Origin: Pseudo-nitzschia pungens | Taxonomy: Eukaryota > Bacillariophyta > Bacillariophyceae > Bacillariales > Bacillariaceae | Assembly: GCA_037355855.1 (NCBI GenBank) | Contig: CM074759.1 | Coordinates: forward strand, 7,378,001 to 7,442,000 | Direction of reading: 5' to 3' | Length of the DNA: 64,000 bases | Part shown: in pieces, positions 51,037-62,016 of the stretch | Numbering within the stretch: position 1 is the stretch's first letter | Layout: the number at the start of each line of letters is the position of its first letter | The notes under the pieces: model-generated | Told to the model about the DNA's origin: nothing | The model's input: only the letters and a program-made list of their open reading frames with translations | Database searches by the model: none | Program-made: the position numbers and the translations under genes

Positions 51037-51874
51037 TGTAACACGCTAGCGTAGACTAGTAGTTACGAATTAATAATTAAAATTAATAATTAATAATTAA
51101 CCAAATCCCACATGGGAATCAAATATAGAGATATCCAAACATGGATATCCGGTATGTATGAACAAGCATGCAGAAGAAGAGCGATCGTACGATTAAGGTT
51201 ACATACAGAATATATGTTATACAGGAACATTATGGAAAAAAGTTTTTTTGAGAAAATTTCCATATTCATGCGCGTTGCGCGCAATAAAATTGATGTAATT
51301 TTTAACGGCTGTTTTTTGTTGAATATCCACTTTAACGGCTGTACGAGTACGCAGAGTGTCCTCAAAACTGTCCTCAAAACTGTCCTCAAAACTGTCCTCA
51401 AAAAGTGTCCTCAACGATTTTGTCCTCAACAGACTGTCCTCAACCATTATGTCCTCAACAATTATGTCCTCAATGTTTTGTCCTCAACCTCAACGTTGAA
51501 GTCATAGAGGTTGAGGACAAAACATTGAGGACATAATTGTTGAGGACATAATGGTTGAGGACAGTCTGTTGAGGATAAAATCGTTGAGGACACTTTTTGA
51601 GGACAATCGTTTTGAGGACAAAGATGACCGTTTAAGACCGTTAAATTATGGTCGCATATTAATTATAGAAGAGGCGTTCTTATTGCCCACAGATTTTTTG
51701 AGAGTAGTCGCGCGCACAATGCGCATGAAAATGGAAATTTTCCAGAAAAGTTTTTTTTTTCCATAATGTTCCAGGAATGGAGATTATATGAGAAGGTCGC
51801 AATGACATCATCGCTCATTATTTAAAATAACACACAATTATTCATACTACTCCTAATTTCTACCTTAGAGTGTT
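51037..51874 (+). repeat. Gypsy-A5 3' LTR with a foldback insertion
   Basis: Starts TGTAACACGC. Subtype 1 LTR sequence runs to ACAGG at 51225, then the 546-bp insertion, then LTR again from 51772 to 51874, where the final few bases (GTGTTACA) are interrupted by the B5 LTR. Confidence 0.87.
51226..51771. mobile_element. 546-bp foldback element with GTCCTCAA repeats
   Basis: The roughly 50-bp terminal inverted repeats start AACATTATGGAAAAAA. Duplicated CAGG (51222-51225 and 51772-51775); removing the element plus one CAGG restores the length seen in the A0 LTR. The interior is a large inverted repeat: about ten TGTCCTCAA units (51356-51488), a short spacer, then about eight TTGAGGACA units on the same strand (51509-51620), mirrored in order. 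Coding is absent. The transcript or single strand would form a hairpin of more than 100 bp. Confidence 0.88.
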
Positions 51875-52061
51875 TGCCATACCCCTGGTCTACTAGTGAT
51901 TAGAATAGTAGTGATATGCAAATTGTGAGCTCTATTGATTAGTCTATTTGCTACAGCTCTAAGAGCTCTCTGAATCGGCGATTCTGTCGACTCGCTGATT
52001 GTTTTTATCCTTATCCTTAATCCAATCCCAAGTGGACTCGTGACTGTTCTGGTGCACGGCA
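51875..52061 (-). repeat. Gypsy-B5 3' LTR (187 bp)
   Basis: TGCCATACCCCTGG...GTGCACGGCA; left flank GTGTT. It is more diverged than the B2/B3 LTRs, with a CAGCTCTAAGAGCTCTCTG variant in the middle. Confidence 0.87.
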
Positions 52062-52089
52062 TGCTCCTCCATGGTACTGTTACATTTAG

Positions 52090-55000
52090 TTACTTCTCCA
52101 GTTTAGTGCCATCCCTGCAATAATAGGGATGGACTCTCCTAATGTTAACCCGGTCGGTTACAAAGGGAGCAGTTTCAATAGTTACAGTGCCATTGTCATG
52201 GGCCTTGAGCACCTTGTAAGGTCCTTGTCGTGGGAAGGATAGTTTTGGAATAATGCCCTTCCTTTCCAGGGTGACATAGTCTCCTTCCTTATAGACATGG
52301 GGAATCCTCCTCCAATTCTCCCTGATGTTGCTCTTATGGATACTCTTTTGTTTCCTTGCTTGGATTGCCTCCCAATCCACTGGGAAATTCACGGGCATGA
52401 GCATGTCCCTTCCAAACACCAGTTGCGCTGGAGAGTATCCCAGCGTGGTGTGGATGGCACTTCTGATAGCGTACGCTGCCTTGGTAGTGAATTCCTCAAA
52501 GGGGTCCTTCTCGTGGAGGTCTCTTTGTTCCAGGTTGAAGGACAGTAGGCAGTCCTTTAAGACCTGGTGTATCCTCTCCAACACTGAGTTGGATTGTGGA
52601 TTCCAAGCCCCACTGGGCTTTCGTTTCATCCCCATATTGTCACAAAGTTCCTGGAACTCTGCTTTGAACTCACTCCCGCCATCAAAGCCAATTTCCTTTG
52701 GGCGCGGGTATCTTGCTAGCCAGGTACTGTCCAGCAATCGTTGAGTTTCTGCTGCATTTGGTGAGTCCTTCAGGTGGTCCAGCTCAAACCATCCGGTCAC
52801 TGGATCCACCATGGTGAGAACATGGATGTGGTAGTCTTTACCATTTTTATTGTGGGCAGTTGCAGGTCCCCAGAGGTCTACATTGACCCTCTGCCATTTG
52901 GTAACCTCAGCTGCTTTTTCCGGTAGTAGTCCATACTTCTTCTGGCCACTCTTCTTGAACATCTGACATGTGTGGCAGTGTTTACAGAGGTCCTGGACAT
53001 CCTTTCGGAGGCCTTTCCAGGTGAATACTGAGCAGATGCTCTGTTCCATTCTCTTTTCTCCAGGATGGACCAGCATGCTGTGGTACCATTCCATAACTCT
53101 TTCCTTGAGTTTGTCTGGGATCAGGATCTTCCCTTCCTTGTGGATTAGACTATGGCCTTCCACATTTTTGGTGGTTAGATGTTTGTCTTTTTCCAGAGGA
53201 CTCGTGATCTTTGTATCCTTTTGTTGGTAGAACTGGATCATATCCGGGGCAAGTGGGAATGCACTATTGCCCTGGAATTCTTCCGGTGATTCTCCAAGTG
53301 GGAATAGGAGTTGCCGGAGGTGCTCTTCCTCATCCGCATAGGTGAGGGGCTTATTTGGTGGGAGCCATTCCACCGTGTCGGCTGGGGCATCTGTCATGTC
53401 CAGTCGAGACAGCGCGTCTGCTGCGTCATTGTCTTTGCCAGCAACATGCTTGACTACTGGGTGGAACTCCTCCATAAGGAGCCTCCATCGTACCATTCGT
53501 TGGGTGGGCATCTGCTGGTAGAGCAGATTAAGGTGGTCTGTGTGAATGATCACATCTTGTCCTCGTAAGATTCCTTCGAACGCTTTGAGCCCTTCTACTA
53601 TTCCGAGGAGTTCTTTTTCTCCTACAGTGTAGTTGAGCTGTGCTGAGTTCAGTTTCCTTGTGTAGAATCCAAGGGGTTTGCCATCTTGGCATACAGTTGC
53701 TCCCAGTTGCCTGTCACTGGCGTCTGAGTAGAGATGAAATGGTTTTGTAAAGTCCGGGAATGCAAGTTTCGCTTCTTTGGCGAGCATCCTTTTCGCCTCC
53801 ATGAAAGCTTTCTGCTCTGCTGGACCCCAGTACCAGTTCATTTTGCCCTTTTTGCCTGCCAGTTTGTTGAGGGGGGCCAGGATGTGGGAGCGGCGCTTCC
53901 ACATATCCCTGTATAAATTTACCATTCCAAGGAACATCTTGAGTTGCTTGGTATTTTTGGGGGCTTCCAGCCGCTTCATCGCCTCCAGCTTCTTTGGCTG
54001 GGGTTGGATGCCCTCTGTTGTTAATAGAAATCCCAGATATTCCACTTCTTTTTGCATGAAAAAGGACTTTCTGAGGTTGGCTAGGAAGCCGGCGTCATCC
54101 AGTCTTTGTAGGACTGTATCGATTTTGTTGAGGTGGTCCTGTTCCGACTCCCCTTCTCTTTGGATGATCAAGATGTCATTGATGTAGACCAGGACATAGT
54201 TCAGGGCGCCAAGTAGGTTCATCATGACTGACTGGAAGATATCAGGCGCACAGGCAATCCCCATTGCCAATCTCTTGTAGGCATATTTTCCCCATGGCAG
54301 AACGGTAGAGCAAATCTTCTGGCTCTCCTTGCAAATGGGAATGGTATAGTAACCTTGGGATAAGTCCAGCGCCGTAGCTGACTTGAACTTCTGTAGTCTC
54401 TGGATTGTTTCCCCTATTCATGGTAGTGGAAATGGTTTTCGTTGGATGGCTGCGTTCATCTTTCGAAAGTCGGTTAGGACGCGAATGTCCCCTGTCTTTT
54501 TGGGTTGACAGAAGGTAGGGGACGCCCATGGTGAGTCATCATCATGGGGGAGTTTCTCCAGGACTCCAATATCACAGAGCCTGGTGATCTCCTTTCGGAG
54601 TGCTTGTTCAAAGGCATGGGGCACAGAATAGTACCTCTGCCGGACCGGTTTGACTCCTGGTTGGAGTTCAATGGACACCAGCTCTATATTTTTGAGCAGA
54701 CCCAATCCTCCTCCAAAGAGTGTTGGGAATTTCTTCAATGTTTGTTTCAGGGCTTCCTTGGACGCGTCTGTAATCTCCAGGTCATTGACCATAGCGTCTA
54801 TATCAACTTTGGAGTAGTCGGCATCCAAAATTTTGGATTGCCTTTCTTCCTCCTGTTGGAGGATCAGACTTTGTGTGTTGGCAAAGAATACTGCCTCACA
54901 TTTGTCCGGGTCAGCGAGCTCCCCCATTCCCTTCATGGGGATGGAGTCACCCTGCCACTCAATCGTACGGGAACTGTATTTGATATCCAGTCCGAGTTGC

Positions 55001-55359
55001 GCCATCAGATCCGATCCTATGATCATGTCGTAGGGCACCTCCTCATGGTGATGGTATTCATCCACTTGGAAGGTCCATTTGATGGTCTTGGAGTTTGAAA
55101 ATTCTATCAGCCTTAATCCCACTGAAGCCACAGACTTGGTTTGGAACTTGGCTCCATACGTGTTGTAGGTGACAGATCTCTGGTCTCGGTTCGTTAGTTG
55201 ACTTCGGTTGACAAAGTGCCTTAGTATGATGGATTTGGAGCACCCAGAGTCTAATAGGCCCCGGAACATCCTCCCCCTTCCCTTGTGGTCCAATACCTCC
55301 ACACAGACATCCGCAAACCGGTTGATTGTGCGAGGCCCGGTGTGGATGGCATCAGCCAT
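52090..55359 (-). pseudogene. Gypsy-B5 pol with mutated RT active site and one TGA
   Basis: From ATG 55359, directly after the gag TGA. Protease GLLDSGCSKS; RT; RNase H (HLYSDASDRQLGA); integrase (HSMLVHPGEKRME...CKHCHTC, VDLWGP, FDGGSEF, VLERIHQ) to the stop near 52090. Two defects: TGA at 54418-54420 where B4 has CGA (FPLP-R-IGETI), and the catalytic box reads VYINDILII (AAT at 54178-54180 on the reverse strand) in place of VYIDDILII. Changing the first Asp of the catalytic pair should abolish polymerisation, so the copy is dead even with readthrough. The rest of the frame is open. Confidence 0.88.
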
Positions 55360-56532
55360 TCAGTTGTGGGATCCTTTCTTCTTGAAGGTCTTTCTGTACT
55401 TTCTTCTGTATTCTTTGAGGTCGCGTTCAGAGATATCAATCTCATCATCGGAAACCTCAGGCCGTGGCCAAGACATAAGAGTACTCATGGTTCGATAGAT
55501 TCCTTCCCCAGTGGGGCTTGGAGTATTGCTCAGTGTCTGAGTCTTCTTTTGCCACAAAATGCTCCTTGAGCAGATTGATGGTCTCTCGGTCAAACTTCCC
55601 CTTCTTGGAGGGTCCGCCAGTTAATTTCCAGCATTTGCCGGCATGGACCTTGCCACAGGTTTTGCAGAGCTGTTTGTTGCTGTTGTCCATAGGGCGCTTC
55701 TTTTTGCCAGGGGACTTTCCGTTTCCTCCCCCAGAAGTGGCCTTGGAGTGCTTCTTGGCGCCACCGTTCTTCTTTTCCAGTTCGGTGATGCACTTCTGGA
55801 GGTCTTCCTCCTTCCGGATGGTGGTTTCCAGATTTTCGAGCTTGTCGATGGTGGTGTTGAAGGAGTGGGTGTAGAGATCCCATCCAATGTGTTCCAACTT
55901 TTCCCTTTGGGTGTGTGTCATGTTGGAATCCAACATCTCCTTCATTTCTGCCGGTGTGAAGCTAGTAAGTGCTTCGACCGGGCCATTGCCACATTCCCAG
56001 AGGCATTCTGGGAGGTAGCTCTGTAGTTCGGCCATTCGGTTGGCCCAGGCTCGTATGCCATATTTTAGTTCCACTCGCATCCCCCGCATGAATCTGTGGA
56101 GGATGATGTATGAGCGTTTTCCGTTTTGGTCATTGCCAAAGATTTTGAGCTTGAGGACATGCATGCATTCCTCAATAACATCCTTCTTGTACTCCGCTGA
56201 TTGGTAGTACTGGGTGAGAGTGTTTGGTACGCTTTTCTTTGGGATTGGAGCCAGTTCCTCTGGCTCTGTTTCCTCATCCGAGTTTGCCGTAGCAGTCGGT
56301 TTGGTTTTGTCGGCTTTGGGAGTGGATTTCTCCTTTGCCGCCTCCTTGGGTGTCCCAGAGGGAGGTTCGTTGGCGCTTTGCCCGATCGATAAGAGTATAC
56401 TCGCTTGATCGCGTTTTCGATTTCCTGGATCTTTTTCTGTACCAGTTTGTTGTTGTGTATCTTGTGTTTCGGTTCAGCGTAGTAGGTCCGTCCGAGTGTT
56501 CTCTGGACAAGGGATAATGCCTCGTTGGCGAC
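55360..56532 (-). pseudogene. Gypsy-B5 gag, N-terminus missing, frameshifted
   Basis: Family B gag from VANEALSLVQRTLGRTYYAEP at the B4 junction. A frameshift near 56395 separates this from the main stretch (56164-55457: MHVLKLKIFGNDQNGK, FMRGMRVELKYGIRAWANRM, coiled coil, knuckle CKTCGKVHAGKC). A small deletion near 55460 removes the AQADHE segment and shifts the last 35 codons, which still end KYRKTFKKKGSHN before TGA-ATG. Confidence 0.83.
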
Positions 56533-56717
56533 TGCCGTGCACCGGAATACAGTCACGAGTCTACTCGGGACTGGATTAAGGTTGAGGATAAATTAGCGAG
56601 GCGTTGGAATCGCCGATTCCAAATGCCTATCGAAAGCAATAGCAATAGACTAATCGATAGAGCTCACAATTTGCATATCACTACTATTCTAATCACTAGT
56701 AGACCCGGGGTATGGCA
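56533..56717 (+). repeat. Gypsy-B4 5' LTR (185 bp)
   Basis: TGCCGTGCACC...GGGTATGGCA; left flank GCGAC. Immediately followed by the palindrome TGATTTTAAAATCA (56718-56731). Confidence 0.88.
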
Positions 56718-56994
56718 TGATTTTAAAATCAAGCTGAGCGCTGATGACCATGAGCAGAAAGGTACCGATCGACCAAGGCGCCGACGGGACCAAAAGACTG
56801 CCAAAAATGGAGGCGCAAAGAAGCAAAACAGGGAGAAGGATATCCAGTGTCTGCAGCACAAGGAAGACCGACCCCAGCAACTGTTGGCGCCCAAAGAAGG
56901 GAGCAACAGCAGCAACAGAGACACCTAAGGAACCAAACTGAAACCCTTCAACGTCACACGGGAGGACTGGCCGGAAGACGCCACCACCGTAAAG

Positions 56995-58357
56995 ATGAAT
57001 GTAGACAGCGAACAAGGTGGAATCGCATTCAGCGACTACCTGAAGGTTCTCAATGGTACTGAAAGACCAGAACTCTTCCTTATCTGGAAGAGAGACTTTG
57101 ACCAGAAAATTGCTGGCAATGACAAACTCAACGGGGACCAGAAATTGGAGGTCCTACAGAGAATCCTCTCTATTGAGGCACTCGGACTTGTCCAGCGAAC
57201 GCTCGCAAGGACCTACTTGGCCGAACCGACCCACAAGGTCCATCACACCAGACACGTACAGAAAAAGATCCAAGAGATCGAGCAAAGGGACCAAGCAAAC
57301 ATCCTGCTATCAATGGGGCAAGACGCCACCGAAACTCCCACGGGAGCCTCCAAGGAGACGGCAAAGGAGCAAGCTCCAAACGCCGACAAAACCAACACAG
57401 CCAAGGCGAGCTCGGACAAAGAATCGGAGACCGACGCCCTCGAGTCTCCAATCCCAAAGAAAAAGGTCGCAAGCGCCCTCATCCAGTACTACCAATCCCA
57501 GGAGTACAGAAAGGATGTCATCGAGGAATGCATGCATGCCCTCAAACTCAAAATCTTTGGCAATGACCAACACGGCAAGCGCTCGTATATCGTCCTCCGC
57601 CGATTCATGCGAGGCATGCGCGTGGACCTCAAACATGGCATTAGAGCCTGGGCCAACCGAATGGCCGAACTCCAAAGCTACCTCCCAGATTGCCTCTGGG
57701 AATGTGGCAGTGACCAAATGGAAACACCAAGAAGTTTCACCCAAGGCGAAATGAAGGAAATCCTAGATGCCAACATGACCCACTCCCAACGCGAGAAGCT
57801 GGAGCACATTAGTTGGGACCTCTACACCCACTCCTTTAACACCACCATCGACAAGCTCGAAAACCTGGAAATCACCATCCGGAAGGAAGCACTAATGCAA
57901 CAACGCATCACCGACCTCGAAAAGCAGACCGGCGTCACCAAGAAGACCCCCAAGGCCGCATCTGGGGGAGGAACCCACCACGGGAAATCCCCTGGCAAAA
58001 AGAAGCGCCCTGTGGACAACAGCAACAAACAGCTATGCAAGACCTGTGGCAAGGTCCATGCCGGCAAATGCTGGAAACTAACCGGTGGTCCCCACAAGAA
58101 GGGGAAGTTCGACCGGGAAACCATCAACCTGCTCAAGGAGCACTTTGTGGCAAAAGAACAAGACTCAGACACTGAGCAACACTCCAAACCCCACTGGGGA
58201 AGGAACCTATCGAACCACGAGTACTCTTATGTACTGGCCACTGGCCCAAGCTGACCACGAAGTCTCCGATGACGAGATCGACATCTCCGAACGGGAACTC
58301 AAAGAGTACAGAAGAAAGTACAGAAAGACCTTTAAAAAGAAAGGATCCCACAACTGA
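56995..58357 (+). pseudogene. Gypsy-B4 gag, start lost and frameshift near 58242
   Basis: The original ATG is missing: leader sequence (CACCTAAGG) runs directly into codons equivalent to GTKQKPFN of B3 gag (near 56925), a deletion of about 500 bp at a short shared CTAAGGAAC-like sequence. The first available ATG is 56995 (MNVDSEQGG). Coding then matches B3: helical region, Thr/Lys/Glu linker, FMRGMRVDLKHGIRAWANRM, coiled coil, knuckle CKTCGKVHAGKC. An extra T near 58242 (CCACTGGCCC against CCACGGCCC) ends the frame early at 58254; the last 35 codons continue in another frame to TGA 58355-58357, followed at once by the pol ATG. Confidence 0.85.
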
Positions 58358-60680
58358 ATGGCTTCTGATACCATCCACACCGGACCGCGCGTAATCAACC
58401 GATTCGCAGACGTCTGTGTGGAGGTATTGGACCACAAGGGAAGGGGGAGGATGCTCCGGGGCCTACTCGACTCCGGGTGCTCCAAATCCATCATACTAAG
58501 GCACTTTGTCAACCGAAGTCAACTAACGAACCGAGACCAAAGATCTGTCACCTACAACACATATGGAGGCAAGTTCAGAACCAAGTCTGCGGCTTCAGTG
58601 GGACTAAGGCTGATAGAATTTTCAAACTCCAAGACCATCCAATGGACCTTCCAAGTGGATGAGTATCATCACCATGAGGAAGTACCCTATGACATGATTA
58701 TAGGATCCGATCTAATGGCACAACTGGGACTGGATATAAAATACAGCTCCCGTACGATCGAATGGCAGGGTGACTCTATTCCCATGAAGGGGATGGGGGA
58801 GCTCTCTGACCCGGACAAATGTGAGGCAGTATTCTTTGCCAACACACAAAGTCCAATCCTCCAACAAGAGGAAGAAAGGCAAGCCAAAATCTTGGACGCA
58901 GACTACTCCAAAGTCGATATAGACGCCATGGTCAATGACCTGGAGATTACGGACGCGTCCAAGGAAGCCCTGAAACAAACATTGAAGAAATTCCCAACAC
59001 TCTTTGGAGGAGGATTGGGTCTGCTCAAAAATATAGAACCGGTGTCCATTGAACTCCAACCAGGGGTCAAACCGGTCCGGCAGAGGTACTATTCTGTACC
59101 CCATGCCTTTGAACAGGCACTCCGAAAGGAGATCACCAGGCTCTGTGATATTGGAGTCCTGGAAAAACTCCCCCACGATGACGACTCACCGTGGGCATCC
59201 CCTACCTTCTGTCAACCCAAGAAGACAGGGGACATTCGCGTCCTAACCGACTTTCGAAAGATGAACGCAGCCATCCAACGAAAACCATTTCCACTACCAC
59301 GAATAGGGGAAACGATCCAACGACTACAAAAGTTCAAGTCAGCTACGGCGCTTGACTTGTCCCAGGGATATTATACCATTCCCATTTGCAAGGAGAGCCA
59401 GAAGATCTGCTCTACCATTTTACCATGGGGAAAATATGCCTACAAACGATTGGCAATGGGAATTGCATGTGCACCCGATATCTTCCAGTCAGTCATGATG
59501 AACCTCCTAGGGGACCTGGACTATGTGCTGGTCTATATTGATGATATTCTCATCATCCAGCGAGAAGGGGAATCCGAACAGGATCACCTCAGCAAAATAG
59601 ATACAGTCCTACAAAGACTGGACGATGCTGGCTTCCGAGCCAACCTCAGAAAATCCTTTTTCATGCAAAAAGAAGTGGAATATCTGGGATTTCTGTTAAC
59701 AACAGAAGGCATTCAGCCCCAACCAAAGAAACTGGAGGCGATGAAGCGACTAGAAGCCCCCAAGAACACCAAGCAACTCAAGATGTTTCTTGGAATGGTA
59801 AACTTTTACAGGGACATGTGGAAGCGCCGCTCCCACATCCTAGCCCCTCTGAACAAACTAGCAGGGAAAAAGGGCAAAATGAACTGGTATTGGGGTCCAG
59901 CAGAGCAGAAAGCTTTCATGGAGGCGAAGAGGATGCTCGCAGATGAAGCTAAGCTTGCATTCCCGGACTTTACGAAACCATTTCATCTCTACTCAGACGC
60001 CAGCGATAGGCAACTGGGAGCAACTGTATGCCAAGATGGCAAGCCCCTTGGTTTCTACACCCGGAAGCTGAACTCGGCGCAGCTCAACTACACTGTTGGA
60101 GAAAAAGAACTCCTGGGCATAGTAGAAGGCCTGAAGGCATTCGAAGGAATCCTACGAGGACAAGATGTGATTATTCACACAGACCACCTTAACCTGCTCT
60201 ATCAGCAGATGCCCACCCAAAGGATGGTCCGGTGGAGACTCCTCATGGAGGAGTTCCACCCGGTAGTCAAGCATGTGGCTGGCAAAGACAACGATGCAGC
60301 AGATGCACTATCACGAACTGGATATTACGGATGACCCAGCAGATACGGTGGAATGGCTACCACCAAATAAGCCCCTCACCTACGCGGATGAGGAAGAGCA
60401 CCTCCGGCAACTCCTATTCCCGCTTGGAGAAGCGCCGGAAGAATTCCAGGGCAATAGTGCATTCCCACTTGCCCCGGACATGATTCAGTTCTACCAGCAA
60501 AAGGACACAGGAATCATGAGTGCTCTGGAAAAAGACAATCGACTAACCACCAAAATGGTGGAAGGTTACAGCCTAATCCACAAAGAAGGAAAGATTTTCT
60601 GATTCCCGACAAACTCAAGGACAGAGTCATGGAATGGTACCACAGCATGTTGGTCCATCCCGGAGAAAAGAGAATGGAAC
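58358..60680 (+). pseudogene. Gypsy-B4 pol, cut by the gap and frameshifted
   Basis: ATG 58358 directly follows the gag TGA. Protease GLLDSGCSKS (residues about 40-50), RT with LDLSQGYY and intact LVYIDDILII near residue 393, and RNase H (HLYSDASDRQLGA, IHTDHLNLL) are all open to residue 650. An extra A near 60318 (TCACGAACTGG against TCCCGACTGG) then ends the frame at 60334. Coding continues in another frame (ELDITDDPADTVEWLPPNKP) to about 60595, where a second length change near AAGATTTTCTG shifts it again. Integrase coding begins (WYHSMLVHPGEKRME) and enters the gap. Most of the protein is well preserved. Confidence 0.87.
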
Positions 60681-61180
60681 NNNNNNNNNNNNNNNNNNNN
60701 NNNNNNNNNNNNNNNNNNNNNNNNNNNNNNNNNNNNNNNNNNNNNNNNNNNNNNNNNNNNNNNNNNNNNNNNNNNNNNNNNNNNNNNNNNNNNNNNNNNN
60801 NNNNNNNNNNNNNNNNNNNNNNNNNNNNNNNNNNNNNNNNNNNNNNNNNNNNNNNNNNNNNNNNNNNNNNNNNNNNNNNNNNNNNNNNNNNNNNNNNNNN
60901 NNNNNNNNNNNNNNNNNNNNNNNNNNNNNNNNNNNNNNNNNNNNNNNNNNNNNNNNNNNNNNNNNNNNNNNNNNNNNNNNNNNNNNNNNNNNNNNNNNNN
61001 NNNNNNNNNNNNNNNNNNNNNNNNNNNNNNNNNNNNNNNNNNNNNNNNNNNNNNNNNNNNNNNNNNNNNNNNNNNNNNNNNNNNNNNNNNNNNNNNNNNN
61101 NNNNNNNNNNNNNNNNNNNNNNNNNNNNNNNNNNNNNNNNNNNNNNNNNNNNNNNNNNNNNNNNNNNNNNNNNNNNNNNN
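60681..61180. other. Assembly gap (500 N)
   Basis: Exactly 500 undetermined bases, a typical arbitrary gap size. It must contain at least the B4 integrase and 3' LTR and the missing B5 gag start, leader and 5' LTR unless these were deleted, so the real distance is probably several kb. Confidence 0.98.
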
Positions 61181-61536
61181 GTGGGGGGTGCAGGATAGAG
61201 TGGACCTTCCATATTTTCAGTTCTAATAATGCCTACTGTAGTACAGTACCTATTTGATACACATTTGTTAAGATATTCAAGATGGATGCTATGAGCTGTG
61301 GTGCTTAGGCTCTTGTGTAGGAATGTGTACTGGGGCTACATGCGCTAGTATTCAGTAACTATCTACAAGGAGCCAAAATGTAATTTTGAACAATATCATG
61401 TAGAATTAGTACTGGAGAGATTTCGCAACGAGTTGCCTAGAAGCTGCTCTGTAGAGCCGTGTAGAAAAATCTACTACCAGACGAAGGTCAAAATGCCCTA
61501 TCTCGGGAGTAAATGAGATTTTGGATGGGAGGTTCA
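61181..61536 (+). repeat. Non-coding sequence with a possible copia-LTR-like scrap
   Basis: About 61269-61370 resembles the start of the Copia-1 LTR (AAGATATTCAAG, GGATGCTATGA, TACTGGGGCTACA) at perhaps 75% identity by eye over 90 bp. The rest shows nothing recognisable. Confidence 0.5.
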
Positions 61537-62016
61537 TCAGCTGATCCCAAGAAAAGTAGTAACAACGCTCGTAGTAAGACTACTAAGAGTAGTATTACCC
61601 ATCTCCATCGTCGCCCTTCGGTCGCCGCTCGTTATCGCCTCAAACGTCTCCATCCTCGCCTCAATCGCTTCCAACTTCATCATCATCGCCCTTTGGTTGG
61701 CGCTCAGGTCACTCAGGTCCATCATGACTTGCTCGAGACGGGGAATCAACAATCCTTCGGTCGGAGAAGGATTGGGAGGTTGGGTTGGGAGAAGAATGGC
61801 TTGGAAGGACGATTGACCAACTCATGGAACACCATCGGATTGTTGTGCTTGTGCTTGTGCTTCTGCTTGTGTTGGATTCGTAACAGCGGTAGCGGTAGCG
61901 TTGGTGGTGCTGGTAAACTCCCCGGTCTCGATGTTATCGACGTCTCCGCCATCGAGCATGTTGCTCAGCTCCTTGTTGGAATAATTGTGGCCACTTCTGG
62001 TAGGTATGATCTTAGA
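61537..62016 (-). pseudogene. Decayed host-type gene fragment with SGHNYS motif
   Basis: Minus-strand reading from a possible splice acceptor (CAG at 62017-62019) gives PTRSGHNYSNKELSNMLDGG, then a Thr/Ala/Gln-rich stretch with an AQAQAQ run, a TGA at 61822-61824, and in the same frame a Pro-rich stretch and a Met-rich helical segment (RLEQVMMDLSDLSANQ, MKLEAIEARMETFE) to a stop at 61537. The SGHNYS...MLD motif resembles the start of a Myb/SANT-like domain common in stramenopile genes (DUF6818-like, from memory), but the rest of that domain is absent. It is probably a relic; a spliced active gene with a mis-sequenced codon is possible. Confidence 0.35.

Larger units (their letters stand above)
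49403..51874 (+). mobile_element. Gypsy-A5: decayed family A element, pol 3' half and 3' LTR
   Basis: Plus-strand pol sequence matching the A1 integrase half, split by LINE-3 (49743-50306), then the 3' LTR from 51037, which carries a foldback element and is cut at 51874 by B5. The left end is cut by B6. Confidence 0.85.
51875..56532 (-). mobile_element. Gypsy-B5: family B element cut by B4
   Basis: 3' LTR 51875-52061, then pol and most of gag on the minus strand; gag breaks at 56532 where the B4 LTR begins. The missing gag N-terminus, leader and 5' LTR should lie to the right of B4, in or beyond the assembly gap. It is inserted in the A5 LTR. Confidence 0.88.
56533..60680 (+). mobile_element. 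Gypsy-B4: family B element running into the assembly gap
   Basis: 5' LTR 56533-56717, shortened leader, gag, and pol to the gap at 60681. Plus orientation. It is inserted in B5 gag. The integrase and 3' LTR lie in or beyond the gap. Confidence 0.88.

Noticed and set aside
51037..51874. An unusually long 838-bp family A LTR subtype
   Set aside because: The extra length is the 546-bp foldback insertion; without it the LTR matches subtype 1 in length.
60514..61212. ORFs spanning the N run
   Set aside because: They exist only because N codons were not counted as stops.
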